Positions 6,744 through 15,087 are shown, counted from the first letter of the stretch. The stretch: DNA of 26,908 nucleotides from an uncultured Arcobacter sp. (GCA_937860115.1 CALMBI010000124.1:1-26908); one strand, 5' to 3'. Program-made: numbers and translations. Notes: generated by a model not told the origin, from the letters alone.

Positions 6744-7829
6744 TTATTTGAGATCTTTTGGATGATTAATGAGAAACATAAAAGCAATAAGAGCCAACAG
6801 ACTTGAAGCAAGATAGAGATACTCTCCATAGATATAACCAGAAAGTATTGCACCCACAAATCCACCTAATCCATACGCAATACCAAGCATAAATTGTTGG
6901 GCTAATTTTTTATCTTGATAGATTTGATATAAAAATAAAATTACAGCACTATGATAAAGACCAAAACTAAAAGCGTGAAGTGATTGAGTTAAAAATGCAA
7001 TAAAAAGTGATGAAGGAAAGAGATAGAGTAAAAACCATCTTAATGCAGTGATAGCTAAAGATATTTTGATAATGAGTATAAGGTTATTTTTTAAAAGTGG
7101 GGCTTGATAATAAAACATTGCTACTTCACAAACAATTGCAAATACCCACAAATAACTCACCATCTCTAAGCTTACTCCTTGAGTAGTTTCATAGATAGTA
7201 AAAAAATTATAGTACCCACCAAAACTCACTTGCATAAAAAACAAACTCACCCAAAATGGCCAATATTTTAAAAGTGAAAACTTTTCATTGTTTTGGTTTT
7301 CTTTGTGATCATCCTCATCATATTTAAGTAATCTGTATGCAATAATTGCTGTAAGAAGTGTTGTCACAAAATAGTAATCAAGAGCGATCTTTGGTTCACT
7401 AAGATATTTGGCTAACACAACACTAATAAGTGCAAATCCAATTGATCCAAAGAGTCTTGATTTTCCATAAAGACTTTTTAGTTCTTTAATAGCAATCAGC
7501 TCAATATAGGGAAGTAAAACACTAAGGCACACCCCAAGAATAGCATTATTGAACATAAAAAGATAAAAATCATAAATTGTAAAATAAAATAAAAATGATG
7601 AAAATACACTCAGAGCCAAAATCCCTTTAAAAAGATTTTGTGTTAGATTGATATGCTTTAAAAACAAAAATGGGGTAGCAAATCTCATAAGTGGAGCAAG
7701 TGCGAGTACAATCCCAATTTCAGTTGGGCTATAACCTATATCGTGTAAAACTTTAGGTAAAAAAATAATATAAACACCAACTGCGGCAAAATAAAAAAGA
7801 TAAAAACCGCTTAGTTTAAAAAAGAGCAT
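6744..7829 (-). CDS. MFS transporter (MFS_1-like, HcaT/LacY-related)
   Basis: The 361-residue protein is hydrophobic throughout, with about 11-12 predicted membrane segments. The N-terminal region (LSGFYLFYFAAVGVY, then a loop containing GYSPTEIGIVLAL) resembles the MFS_1-like/3-phenylpropionate-permease branch of the major facilitator superfamily. It is slightly shorter than the usual 380-400 residues. The substrate cannot be told. It starts 10 bases after the RDD gene on the same strand, so the two are probably one transcript. Confidence 0.8.
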   Translation of the reverse strand: MLFFKLSGFYLFYFAAVGVYIIFLPKVLHDIGYSPTEIGIVLALAPLMRFATPFLFLKHINLTQNLFKGILALSVFSSFLFYFTIYDFYLFMFNNAILGVCLSVLLPYIELIAIKELKSLYGKSRLFGSIGFALISVVLAKYLSEPKIALDYYFVTTLLTAIIAYRLLKYDEDDHKENQNNEKFSLLKYWPFWVSLFFMQVSFGGYYNFFTIYETTQGVSLEMVSYLWVFAIVCEVAMFYYQAPLLKNNLILIIKISLAITALRWFLLYLFPSSLFIAFLTQSLHAFSFGLYHSAVILFLYQIYQDKKLAQQFMLGIAYGLGGFVGAILSGYIYGEYLYLASSLLALIAFMFLINHPKDLK

Positions 7830-7839
7830 TTAAGAAAAA

Positions 7840-8331
7840 TTATTGTGGATCGTTTGGTAAAACTTTGACACAAGTGCCTGAGAGGATATCCCAAAGAGTT
7901 CTTCGTTGTTTATTTAAAAAAGGGACAAACAACGGAATGATTGTTAGAAGTGAAAATGTCATAATCATATATCGGCTCATAAAACGAAATGCAAATGGCT
8001 TAGAACAACTTTGAGAATTTACAACTGCTATCTCGTAAGCTTTCATCCCTGGAGTTTGCCCTTTGAAATACCAAAATGAGACGATGATGATCAGATGTGG
8101 TACAAAAATATAGAGCCATCCATGAAGTTTATCGGCTGCAAAATCTTCACGACTTCCCATCACAAAATAAAAAACTATATACATTAAAGGCATCAACAGC
8201 ATAAAAGTATCTGTGATAAAAGCTTTAAATCTAGCGATCAAGGGAGCATTACAAAGGATCTTTTTAGCATTATTATTCTTTGTTTCTGGTATTTGAATTT
8301 TTCCTTTTTTAACATCTCTCCATCTAGCCAC
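7840..8331 (-). CDS. RDD-family membrane protein
   Basis: The 163-residue protein has about three membrane segments and the RDD pattern: Arg in the first helix entry (APLIARFKAFITDTF), the central KGQTPGMKAYEIAVV motif, and RRTLWDILSGTCVKV at the end. RDD proteins are poorly characterised; some have been linked to ion transport. Translation probably begins at GTG 8331, preceded by AAGGTG at suitable spacing. It lies 10 bases upstream of the MFS gene. The 153-base gap to the divergent pirin gene holds promoters for both directions. Confidence 0.82.
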   Translation of the reverse strand: MARWRDVKKGKIQIPETKNNNAKKILCNAPLIARFKAFITDTFMLLMPLMYIVFYFVMGSREDFAADKLHGWLYIFVPHLIIIVSFWYFKGQTPGMKAYEIAVVNSQSCSKPFAFRFMSRYMIMTFSLLTIIPLFVPFLNKQRRTLWDILSGTCVKVLPNDPQ

Positions 8332-8485
8332 TGTTACACCTTATGATTTGTTTTTTAGGAGGCGATTTTATCATAGGTTTACTTTATTTGGAAAGGTTTT
8401 GGTTAATAGTATTTCTTTATTGTAATGATATAAATTGATAATACCATATCAAATAATTAAAGATTACATTTTCTTGGAGTTAAAA

Positions 8486-9190
8486 ATGTTAAAAAAATTA
8501 CCAAAAAACAATATGGGAACTTCAAACTTAGGGTGGCTGGAGAGTAGATTCCATTTTTCATTTGCAGAGTATCGAAATATTCATAATATGAATTTTGGAG
8601 TTTTGAGAGTTTTAAATGATGATATTATTCATCCAAAAAGTGAGTTTGATATGCATCCTCATAGAGATATGGAGATTATCTCTTATGTTGTACAAGGGGA
8701 GATAACTCATAAAGATTCTATGGGAAATAGTGAGACTCTTAAACAAGGGGAAGTGCAATATATGAGTGCAGGCACAGGAGTCTTGCATAGTGAATATAAC
8801 CTGCATGAAAGTGAAGATTTACGGCTTTTACAAATATGGATTTTGCCTCCAAAGAAAAATCTTCCACCATTGTATGGTTCATATAGATTTACACCTGAAC
8901 AATCAAAAGATAGATTTTTAAATATTGTCTCATCACTTGAAGGTGATGCACAAATTAAAATCTATCAAGATGTAAATATGTATGTTTCTAAATTGACACA
9001 AGAAAAAAGTTTGGAGTTTACATTACAAAATGATAGACAAATCTATTTTGTACAAATCGAAGGAAGTTCACTTCTTGATAGCATGCAACTTGATGCTGGT
9101 GATGCTATGGAGATTACACAAGAAACAAAAGTGTGTATCAAAGCTTTAGAAGATTCACATTTTTTATTTATTGAGATGGCTCATGCATAA
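8486..9190 (+). CDS. Pirin-family protein
   Basis: This is a bicupin protein of 234 residues with the pirin iron site in the N-terminal cupin: H57 and H59 in FDMHPHRDME, then H101 and E103 in VLHSEYN. All four expected ligands are present. Some bacterial pirins are quercetinase-like dioxygenases and others are regulatory; the role here is unknown. The frame is open further upstream to a TTG at 8435, but ATG 8486 is preferred: it has TTGGAG nine bases upstream, and MLKKLPKNN is where pirin homology begins. Transcription probably starts in the AT-rich stretch at 8420-8450. Confidence 0.87.
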   Translation: MLKKLPKNNMGTSNLGWLESRFHFSFAEYRNIHNMNFGVLRVLNDDIIHPKSEFDMHPHRDMEIISYVVQGEITHKDSMGNSETLKQGEVQYMSAGTGVLHSEYNLHESEDLRLLQIWILPPKKNLPPLYGSYRFTPEQSKDRFLNIVSSLEGDAQIKIYQDVNMYVSKLTQEKSLEFTLQNDRQIYFVQIEGSSLLDSMQLDAGDAMEITQETKVCIKALEDSHFLFIEMAHA

Positions 9191-9199
9191 CTCCTGTGG

Positions 9200-9205
9200 T
9201 ATAAT
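9200..9205 (+). promoter_or_regulatory. Putative −10 box of the pseudouridine synthase gene
   Basis: TATAAT follows a TGTGG extension ten bases after the pirin stop codon. It would start a transcript about 20 bases before ATG 9232, whose ribosome-binding site is AGGGAA. Confidence 0.55.
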
Positions 9206-9231
9206 TTTATTTTTAAAAAATAGGGAATACA

Positions 9232-9978
9232 ATGGAACAGTACATAAAAGAAACATTAGAGATTTTATATCAAGATCAATACCTAGTAGCTGTTAATAAG
9301 CCCTCTGGGCTTTTGGTCCATAAATCCCCAATAGATAAAGATGAGACTCGGTTTGCTTTACAAATTGTAAGAGATCAAATTGGACAATATGTATATCCTG
9401 TCCATAGACTTGATAAACCAACTTCTGGAGTACTTCTTTTTGGACTTACTAAAGAGGTGGCACAAAATTTTTCAGATATGTTTTTAGATGGAAGTGTTGC
9501 AAAAACTTATGTCGCCATCACAAGGGGACATACTCCAGAATTTGGTCTGATTGACCATCCTTTAACTCAAATGCTTGATACAAAAGAGCAAAAATTAGCA
9601 GGAACTACAAAAGATGCTCAAGATGCACAAACAGAGTTTCAAAGAGTAGCAACCGTTACTCTGCCAATTTTAGTGGATAAATATCCTACTACAAGATACT
9701 CGTTTGTCAAACTTAAGCCAAAAACAGGAAGAAAACACCAACTCCGCCGTCATCTAAAACATATCTCACACCATATAGTTGGTGATACAAAACATGGACG
9801 AGGAGAGCATAATAAATTTTTTAGAGAACATTTTGGGATACATAGACTACTTTTACATGCATTGGAGATAAATTTTCTTCACCCAATTTTACAAAAAGAG
9901 CTTACGATACAAGCACCTTTTGATAATGATTTTAAAAAATTATTTCAAGAGTTTGGTTGGATTGGAATCGAGATTTAA
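9232..9978 (+). CDS. truC: tRNA pseudouridine synthase, TruC-type (RluA family)
   Basis: The enzyme isomerises uridine to pseudouridine in RNA; TruC modifies U65 of tRNAs. The 248-residue protein has the RluA-family catalytic motif HRLDKPTSG with D61, the early KPSGLLVHKS segment, and the KPKTGRKHQLRRHL segment. The late GDTKHGRGEHNKFFREHF block is the feature I associate with TruC rather than RluA, RluC or RluD. No S4 domain is present, as expected for TruC. The exact RNA target is inferred. Confidence 0.85.
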   Translation: MEQYIKETLEILYQDQYLVAVNKPSGLLVHKSPIDKDETRFALQIVRDQIGQYVYPVHRLDKPTSGVLLFGLTKEVAQNFSDMFLDGSVAKTYVAITRGHTPEFGLIDHPLTQMLDTKEQKLAGTTKDAQDAQTEFQRVATVTLPILVDKYPTTRYSFVKLKPKTGRKHQLRRHLKHISHHIVGDTKHGRGEHNKFFREHFGIHRLLLHALEINFLHPILQKELTIQAPFDNDFKKLFQEFGWIGIEI

Positions 9979-9986
9979 AAAAGTTT

Positions 9987-10016
9987 AAAAAGAGAGAAAA
10001 ATTATTTTCTCTTTTT
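9987..10016 (+). terminator. Terminator-like hairpin after truC
   Basis: AAAAAGAGAGAA (9987-9998) pairs with TTTTCTCTTTTT (10005-10016) with one G-U pair and a 6-nt loop, followed by ATTTTGTG and further T. It is AT-rich, so only moderately stable. It begins eight bases after the stop. The AT-rich sequence continues to 10131, where the convergent pyrE gene ends; I see no other feature there. Confidence 0.55.
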
Positions 10017-10131
10017 ATTTTGTGTCTTTTATAGGTAGAGTTAAATCCTTGACTACACTTTATTGTTAAAATTCAAAATGGAGAATAACATAGAAGTATG
10101 AATAGAAAATGAAAAAAGAGAAGATGAGAGA

Positions 10132-10740
10132 TTAATTCCCTCTACTTCCTGGTTTATATGCAACACTTCCCTCTTTACACATAGGGCAATCCTCTGGTGC
10201 ATACATCTCAAATGTAAAGTCTTCCAATGCAAAAAGTGGTACATTTGCTGGAAGTTTACAGTTTGCTTTTGGAGTACCTTCAACTCCATCTCGTACACAA
10301 AAACCTCTATTAGCTAATGCAGCGTATCCTACGATAATTCCACCAGCTAGCTCGATTTGTTTCGCTGCTTCTAAAGCACTTCCACCAGTTGTGATGATAT
10401 CTTCACATACAAGGTATTTTTCTCCAGCTTTTACTTCAAAACCTCTTCGGATACTCATTTCACCATCAACTCTCTCAGCGAAAATAAATCTTACATCAAG
10501 TGCAGTTGCAAGTGCAAATCCTGCGATAAGCCCACCAAGCGCAGGTGAACAAACAGCATCAATTTCGATTCCACTTGCTTTTATTTGAAGAGCTAAAGCA
10601 TCGGCTAAAAGTTTTGCAGTTTTTGGATCTTCAAGTACTTTTGCACTTTGAAGATAGTTTCTTGAGTGGTTACCACTACTTAATTTAAAGTGACCAGTTA
10701 AAAGAGCATTTGAATCTTTATAAATTTGTTCAATATTCAT
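10132..10740 (-). CDS. pyrE: Orotate phosphoribosyltransferase
   Basis: PyrE joins orotate and PRPP to give OMP in pyrimidine synthesis. The 202-residue protein has the PRPP-binding loop VCEDIITTGGSAL at 111-123, the FKLSSGNHS substrate segment near the N-terminus, and the RGFEVKAGEKYLVCED lead-in. The C-terminal CPMCKEG segment with two cysteines is typical of a subset of these enzymes in this phylum, as far as I recall. It is the last gene of secG–frr–pyrE and starts two bases after frr. Confidence 0.95.
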   Translation of the reverse strand: MNIEQIYKDSNALLTGHFKLSSGNHSRNYLQSAKVLEDPKTAKLLADALALQIKASGIEIDAVCSPALGGLIAGFALATALDVRFIFAERVDGEMSIRRGFEVKAGEKYLVCEDIITTGGSALEAAKQIELAGGIIVGYAALANRGFCVRDGVEGTPKANCKLPANVPLFALEDFTFEMYAPEDCPMCKEGSVAYKPGSRGN

Positions 10741-10742
10741 GA

Positions 10743-11300
10743 TTATACCTTTAAGATTTCAGCTTCTTTAGCTTTTAATGTATCATCTGCTTTTACGATA
10801 AATGCATCTGTGATTTTTTGTACTTCCGCTTCAGCTTTTTTTGTTTCATCATCTGTAATAGCTTTATCTTTTTGAAGTTTTTTGATTTTATCGTTACTAT
10901 TTTTTCTGATATTTCTGATTGCTACTTTTGCATTGTCAGTCATAGTTTTTGCTTGTTTTGCACTCTCTTTTCTTTGATCAACAGTCATTGGTGGGAAGAA
11001 TAGTTGTACACATTCACCATTATTGTTTGGATTTACTCCAATATTTGCGATTTGGATAGCTTTTTCAATAGCCCCTATAAGACCTTTTTCCCATGGCGTG
11101 ATTTTAATAGTTGTTGCATCAGGAGTTAAAATTTGAGCAACTTGAGATAAACCTGTTTTGCTTCCATAGTAATCAACAGTAACATTGTCTAAGATTGCAG
11201 GATTTACTTTCCCAGTTCTTAATGTTTGGTAATCTCTTTTAAGAGCTTCAATACTTTTTTCCATAGCTGCTTTTGTTTCGCTATAAATTTCATTTAACAT
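10743..11300 (-). CDS. frr: Ribosome recycling factor
   Basis: RRF works with EF-G to split the post-termination ribosome. The 185 residues match the normal family length. Recognisable parts are LRTGKVNPAILDNVTVDYYG near the N-terminus, the ITPWEKGLIGAIEKAI segment, PPMTVDQRKE in the middle, and the C-terminal charged helix. The ribosome-binding site AAGGAGAA is clear. It follows secG across a hairpin and is two bases from pyrE, an order I recall from Helicobacter and Campylobacter. Confidence 0.97.
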   Translation of the reverse strand: MLNEIYSETKAAMEKSIEALKRDYQTLRTGKVNPAILDNVTVDYYGSKTGLSQVAQILTPDATTIKITPWEKGLIGAIEKAIQIANIGVNPNNNGECVQLFFPPMTVDQRKESAKQAKTMTDNAKVAIRNIRKNSNDKIKKLQKDKAITDDETKKAEAEVQKITDAFIVKADDTLKAKEAEILKV

Positions 11301-11335
11301 TTTTTCTCCTTGATTGTAAATTTGAGTGATTAAAA

Positions 11336-11361
11336 CTAGTAGAGAAAGAATCTCATACTAG
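11336..11361 (-). terminator. Hairpin between secG and frr, possible attenuator
   Basis: On the minus strand an 11-base arm (11361-11351) pairs with the 10-base arm 11345-11336 (ending TACTAG), giving ten pairs with one bulged T and a 5-nt loop. TTTTA follows. It begins one base after the secG stop. It could terminate part of the transcript and so lower frr–pyrE output relative to secG, or protect the 3' end. Confidence 0.5.
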
Positions 11362-11362
11362 A

Positions 11363-11740
11363 TTATTTTGTAGCTGGTGCTACTGGTGCAGAAGGTGCTG
11401 GTGTTGCAGCCTCTGTTGTCGGTACTACTGGTGCTACAGGAGCTACACTTTGTGATGCAGGTACTTGTGGGATGAGGCTATTTGCATTAATTGTATCTAC
11501 AACACTTTTTTGTCTTTCGCTATTGTATGTATACCCTAAAGTGATAGTATTGATAACAAATAGTGCTCCCAAAATAAATGTTGCTTTCACTAAGAAATTT
11601 GCTGGCCCTTTTGCTCCAAACATTGTATCATTGCTCCCACTATATGCTCCAAGTCCCATACTTGAGCTTTTTTGAAGTAGTACAGCAATAACGATTAAGA
11701 TCGTTAATACAAGTTGGATGATCAATAATGTTGATGCCAT
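11363..11740 (-). CDS. secG: Protein-export membrane protein SecG
   Basis: SecG is the small auxiliary subunit of the SecYEG translocon. The 125-residue product has two membrane helices (about 5-22 and 52-70) separated by the SecG-typical loop LLQKSSSMGLGAYSG and FGAKGPANFLVKAT. The tail beyond about 85 is an Ala/Pro/Val-rich low-complexity extension that is not needed for the family fold. The start has AGGA ten bases upstream. A TAAAAT −10 lies about 32 bases upstream on the same strand. Confidence 0.95.
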   Translation of the reverse strand: MASTLLIIQLVLTILIVIAVLLQKSSSMGLGAYSGSNDTMFGAKGPANFLVKATFILGALFVINTITLGYTYNSERQKSVVDTINANSLIPQVPASQSVAPVAPVVPTTEAATPAPSAPVAPATK

Positions 11741-11771
11741 TTATATGTCCTATTTTTTAGAAATTTCGCGA

Positions 11772-11777
11772 ATTTTA
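11772..11777 (-). promoter_or_regulatory. Putative secG −10 box
   Basis: On the minus strand TAAAAT (11777-11772) is followed by a TCGCGAAATTT stretch. It lies in the 72-base gap shared with the divergent methyltransferase gene and gives a leader of about 25 bases before ATG 11740. Confidence 0.5.
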
Positions 11778-11800
11778 TCAAAAACATACTAATATGAAGA

Positions 11801-11806
11801 TAAAAT
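11801..11806 (+). promoter_or_regulatory. Putative −10 box very close to the start codon
   Basis: TAAAAT ends six bases before ATG 11813. If used, transcription would begin at or within a few bases of the start codon, giving a leaderless mRNA. The same TAAAAT…GCCTTATG arrangement occurs before metH. Confidence 0.4.
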
Positions 11807-11812
11807 AGCCTT

Positions 11813-12490
11813 ATGACAGTAGAGAACCAGTTTACAAAGTACGCCAAAGATTATGATGATCATAACATTATCCAACGAATCGTCTCAAAAGCATTAGTGA
11901 GAGAGATAGAGGGAAAACCACAAAAAATTTTAGAATTAGGATGTGGTAGTGGACAGATCATCAGACAAATCGATTGGGAATTTGATAGCTATAAAGCGAT
12001 AGATTTTTCACGCAGTATGTGTGAATTACATCCCAAAAATAAAAAAATTGTTGTGAAATGTTTTGATTTTGATTCTTTGGAGTTTCAAGAAGATATCAAA
12101 GATGAAAGATATGATCTTATTATTTCCTCTTCAGCAATGCAATGGTCAAAAAATATCAAAGAACTTTTAGCAAATATTTTACCAAAAACGAAACAATTTA
12201 GAGGGGTGCTTTTCACATCAGATACTTTTAAAGAGATCTATGAAATTACGAAAAAAGAAAAATCTATCCTATCACTGCAAGAGATCAAAGAGGCATTCTC
12301 ATCTTATAATGCGACATTTGAAGTTTTTGAATATAAACTTCATTTTGAAAATAAAAAAGAGTTGTTTGACTATATTAAAAATTCAGGTGTTGGTGGTGAA
12401 TCAAAACTTGATTTTAAAGAAGCCAAAAATCTCTATAAAAACTATAATTATGATTTTTTATCTTTTGAAGTTGTTTTCGTTACCATCTAA
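11813..12490 (+). CDS. SAM-dependent methyltransferase, BioC-like
   Basis: The 225-residue class I methyltransferase has the SAM motif ILELGCGSGQI at 39-49, an acidic residue in KAIDFSRSM, and a YDLIISSSAMQWSKN segment. The SAMQW-type motif and the following FTSDTFKEIYEI plus LSLQEIKEAF regions resemble BioC, which methylates malonyl-ACP to prime biotin synthesis. No other biotin genes are nearby, so I do not give the symbol. No Shine-Dalgarno is visible; a TAAAAT box ends only six bases before the ATG, so the mRNA may be leaderless. It diverges from secG. Confidence 0.72.
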   Translation: MTVENQFTKYAKDYDDHNIIQRIVSKALVREIEGKPQKILELGCGSGQIIRQIDWEFDSYKAIDFSRSMCELHPKNKKIVVKCFDFDSLEFQEDIKDERYDLIISSSAMQWSKNIKELLANILPKTKQFRGVLFTSDTFKEIYEITKKEKSILSLQEIKEAFSSYNATFEVFEYKLHFENKKELFDYIKNSGVGGESKLDFKEAKNLYKNYNYDFLSFEVVFVTI

Positions 12491-12550
12491 AAATTAACAA
12501 CTACTCAATTATTACTCTTTGATTACAATTTCGCTTAAGCTATAGTTTAC

Positions 12551-12556
12551 TATAAT
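12551..12556 (+). promoter_or_regulatory. Putative −10 box of the ispDF operon
   Basis: TATAAT preceded by a T-rich stretch in the 118-base gap before ispDF. The leader would be about 45 bases and ends in AAAAGGATAACAAC before the TTG start. No terminator for the upstream methyltransferase gene is evident. Confidence 0.55.
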
Positions 12557-12608
12557 CCGTAACTTTTTTACACACTAGAAGAGATAATAAGAAAAAAAGG
12601 ATAACAAC

Positions 12609-13730
12609 TTGCTTGATACAACATTGATCGTTTTATGTGCAGGAAATTCGAGTAGGTTTGCCTTGGAGCCTAAAAAACAATGGCTTAGATGTGGTGATGA
12701 ACCACTTTGGCTTTATGTTACAAAAAAGCTTATGGGGTATCAAGATTTTTCAAAAGTTATTATAGTAGCCCATAAAGATGAGCTAAAATATATGCAATAT
12801 TTTACTGATGAGGTAGAATTTGTAGCTGGTGGAGACGAAAGACAACACTCTATGGCAAATGGTTTACAAAATGTAACATCAAAATATGTTATGGTAACAG
12901 ATGTTGCAAGAAGCTGTATCCCTAAAACAGTTATCGATGATCTTATGAATCATAGGGGAAATGCAGATTGTATAGTTCCTTATTTACTTATTTCAGATAC
13001 TGTAGTATATGAAGATACAACTATCAATAGAGATCAGATTAAATTGATTCAAACACCACAATTAAGTAGTACAGAAAAACTAAAAAGTGCACTGAGCCAA
13101 GATGCTATCTTTACAGATGATAGTAGTGCGATTAAAAGCATTGGTGGAACTGTGTATTATGTGAAAGGTTCATCAGAGTCTATCAAACTGACTTTTGGTG
13201 AAGAGCTAAGCAAAGTAACTTGTTTACCTAAACCATCAAAAGATTATTTTGTTGGTACTGGGCTTGATATCCATCCATTTGAGGATGGGAAGCAGATGGT
13301 TCTTGGTGGAGTAAAAATCAAAAGCGATTTTGGATTTAAAGCGCATAGTGATGGAGATGTGCTTATTCATAGTCTTATTGATGCACTTTTAGGAGCATGT
13401 GGAGCTGGAGATATTGGTGAATTTTTCCCTGATACGGATCAAAAATATAAAAATGCTGATTCTACACTACTCTTAAAAGAGATTGTTGCATTTATTAAAA
13501 ATGTAGGCTTTAAAATCATCAATGTTGATCTTACTATCCTTGCTCAAGTTCCAAAGATCAATCCATATAAACTGGAGATGAAAAAATCTCTTTCAAAACT
13601 TTTAAGTCTTCCAATGCAACATATCAATATTAAAGCAACAACAGGTGAAGAGCTTGGATTTGTTGGAAGAAAAGAGGGAGTCGTGGTGCAATCTGTTGCA
13701 AATTTGAAATATTTTGATTGGAGTGAATGA
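12609..13730 (+). CDS. ispDF: Bifunctional IspD/IspF enzyme
   Basis: The protein carries two non-consecutive steps of the MEP isoprenoid pathway: CDP-ME formation from MEP and CTP (IspD) and cyclisation of CDP-ME-2-phosphate (IspF). It has 373 residues. The N-terminal IspD part (about 1-205) shows VLCAGNSSRF (8-17), PKKQW (21-25) and GGDERQHS (74-81). The C-terminal IspF part (about 213-373) shows GLDIHPF with metal ligands D220 and H222, AHSDGDVLIHSLIDALLG with H254, and EFFPDTD. The start is TTG 12609 with AAGGAT upstream, directly before the IspD core. The stop overlaps the regulator gene by four bases. Confidence 0.96.
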   Translation: MLDTTLIVLCAGNSSRFALEPKKQWLRCGDEPLWLYVTKKLMGYQDFSKVIIVAHKDELKYMQYFTDEVEFVAGGDERQHSMANGLQNVTSKYVMVTDVARSCIPKTVIDDLMNHRGNADCIVPYLLISDTVVYEDTTINRDQIKLIQTPQLSSTEKLKSALSQDAIFTDDSSAIKSIGGTVYYVKGSSESIKLTFGEELSKVTCLPKPSKDYFVGTGLDIHPFEDGKQMVLGGVKIKSDFGFKAHSDGDVLIHSLIDALLGACGAGDIGEFFPDTDQKYKNADSTLLLKEIVAFIKNVGFKIINVDLTILAQVPKINPYKLEMKKSLSKLLSLPMQHINIKATTGEELGFVGRKEGVVVQSVANLKYFDWSE

Positions 13731-14614
13731 TGGTGAATGTATTAATCTTAGAGGATGATATCTATTTAGCGCAAAAGGTATCATCAAAACTTCAAGATGA
13801 TGGTTATAATGTGAGCCATTATGCCTCGATCAATGAAGCTGATACGAGAAAATTGTATGATACAGTACTCCTTTCTACAAATATTCCTGTTGGAGACACT
13901 ATAGAGATCATTAAAAAGTTTCCTACATGTAATATCATATTGCTTGTATCGTATGTGAGTGATGCTACAGTCACAAGGCCACTAAAAGCTGGCGCTAATG
14001 ATTATGTCCTTAAACCATTTAGTATTGATGAACTACTTCGAAAAATAAGACATTATGAAGAGTTCAAAAAACTCCAAGTACAAAATAGAGCATTGGAAGA
14101 TTATATGAATTTTTTATTCCAATCAACAACACAAATAGCTGATCTTCCAACAAAATTTCCATACTTAATCGAAACAAATGATCAAAAAGAAGCTGATAAA
14201 ATCGTATTTGAACTCTCTAAAAAAATGAAAAAGGGGATCGAATTTGTATCTTTAACAAAAGAATTTAAATTTGATTTTGCAAATGTAAAAGATAAACTGA
14301 TCTATATTTATGATTTTCATAATATTAAAAATAGTTCAAAAGAATTGCTTTTAAAAAATATCAAGGAGTATGATGTAGTTCTTTGCTCACTTGATTTGGT
14401 TGATCATTTTCCATACGAAAGAACAAGTATAAAAAAAGAGATCAGAGCGACTCAAAACGATACGATTTTGACGATTAATGAGTATGTAAAAATGATGGTT
14501 GTAAATTTTCAAAATACATATCCTGATACAGAACTCAGTAAAAAACTTGGGATTAGTAGAAAATCACTTTGGGAAAAAAGAAAAAAATTTGGAATAGAGA
14601 AAGATAAAGCATGA
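13727..14614 (+). CDS. Atypical orphan response regulator, HP1021/Cj1608 (CemR)-like
   Basis: The 295-residue protein has an N-terminal receiver domain (about 3-118) with the acidic pair D10/D11 and the late KPF motif. The phosphoacceptor Asp is replaced by Ser50 in VLLSTNIP. A middle region of about 125-265 has no Walker motif. The C-terminus is a Fis-type helix-turn-helix (LSKKLGISRKSLWEKRKKFG). The gene order with ispDF and pgpA matches HP1020–HP1021 and Cj1607–Cj1608. HP1021 and Cj1608 are described as phosphorylation-independent regulators of metabolism, stress response and replication initiation; a like role here is inferred. Only two cysteines are present (C68 and one in VVLCSLD), so the cysteine-based redox sensing described for HP1021 may not be conserved. 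The start may be 13727 or the adjacent ATG 13730. Confidence 0.85.
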   Translation: MMVNVLILEDDIYLAQKVSSKLQDDGYNVSHYASINEADTRKLYDTVLLSTNIPVGDTIEIIKKFPTCNIILLVSYVSDATVTRPLKAGANDYVLKPFSIDELLRKIRHYEEFKKLQVQNRALEDYMNFLFQSTTQIADLPTKFPYLIETNDQKEADKIVFELSKKMKKGIEFVSLTKEFKFDFANVKDKLIYIYDFHNIKNSSKELLLKNIKEYDVVLCSLDLVDHFPYERTSIKKEIRATQNDTILTINEYVKMMVVNFQNTYPDTELSKKLGISRKSLWEKRKKFGIEKDKA

Positions 14615-15087
14615 GTAATAGTGGAAGAAAATTATTTTTAACACTTTTTTATAGTGGATTATCAAAAAAAGCACCAGGAACTGTCGGAAGTTTTGTAGCA
14701 CTTATTTTAGGATTTATCGTACTCTATTTTTTCAATCCTACTACACTTTTTTTACTCTCTATTTTGATAACAGTGATTGCAGTTAAAGAGATAGATATTT
14801 ATGAAAAAGAGGTCGGAACTCACGACAATAGTGAGATAGTTATCGATGAGCTTGCTGGTATGTGGATAGCTATGAGTATCGGTGGGGTGCTGAGCGAAAG
14901 TTTGTTGCTTGGTTTGATTGCGTTCGTATTCTTTAGGATATTTGATATTTGGAAACCTTCCATTATTGGTAAGATTGATAGAGAAGCTCCTGGTGGACTT
15001 GGTGTGATGGGTGATGATGTTGTTGCTGGGATATTTGCTGGGCTTTGTACCGCTTTAGTGAATCATTTGATAGTAACTTTTATATAA
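14611..15087 (+). CDS. pgpA: Phosphatidylglycerophosphatase A
   Basis: PgpA removes the phosphate from phosphatidylglycerol phosphate in the inner membrane. The 158-residue protein shows the family pattern: KKAPGTVGSFVAL near the start, SEIVIDELAGMWIA (about 74-87), RIFDIWKPSIIGKIDR, and GGLGVMGDDVVAGI near the end. Three to four membrane segments are visible. Its ATG overlaps the regulator stop (ATGA), so ispDF, the regulator and pgpA are one tightly coupled operon. Confidence 0.95.
   Translation: MSNSGRKLFLTLFYSGLSKKAPGTVGSFVALILGFIVLYFFNPTTLFLLSILITVIAVKEIDIYEKEVGTHDNSEIVIDELAGMWIAMSIGGVLSESLLLGLIAFVFFRIFDIWKPSIIGKIDREAPGGLGVMGDDVVAGIFAGLCTALVNHLIVTFI

Noticed and set aside
8435..8485. 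Upstream TTG start for the pirin gene
   Set aside because: It has no ribosome-binding site and adds 17 residues that do not look like pirin, while ATG 8486 has TTGGAG upstream.
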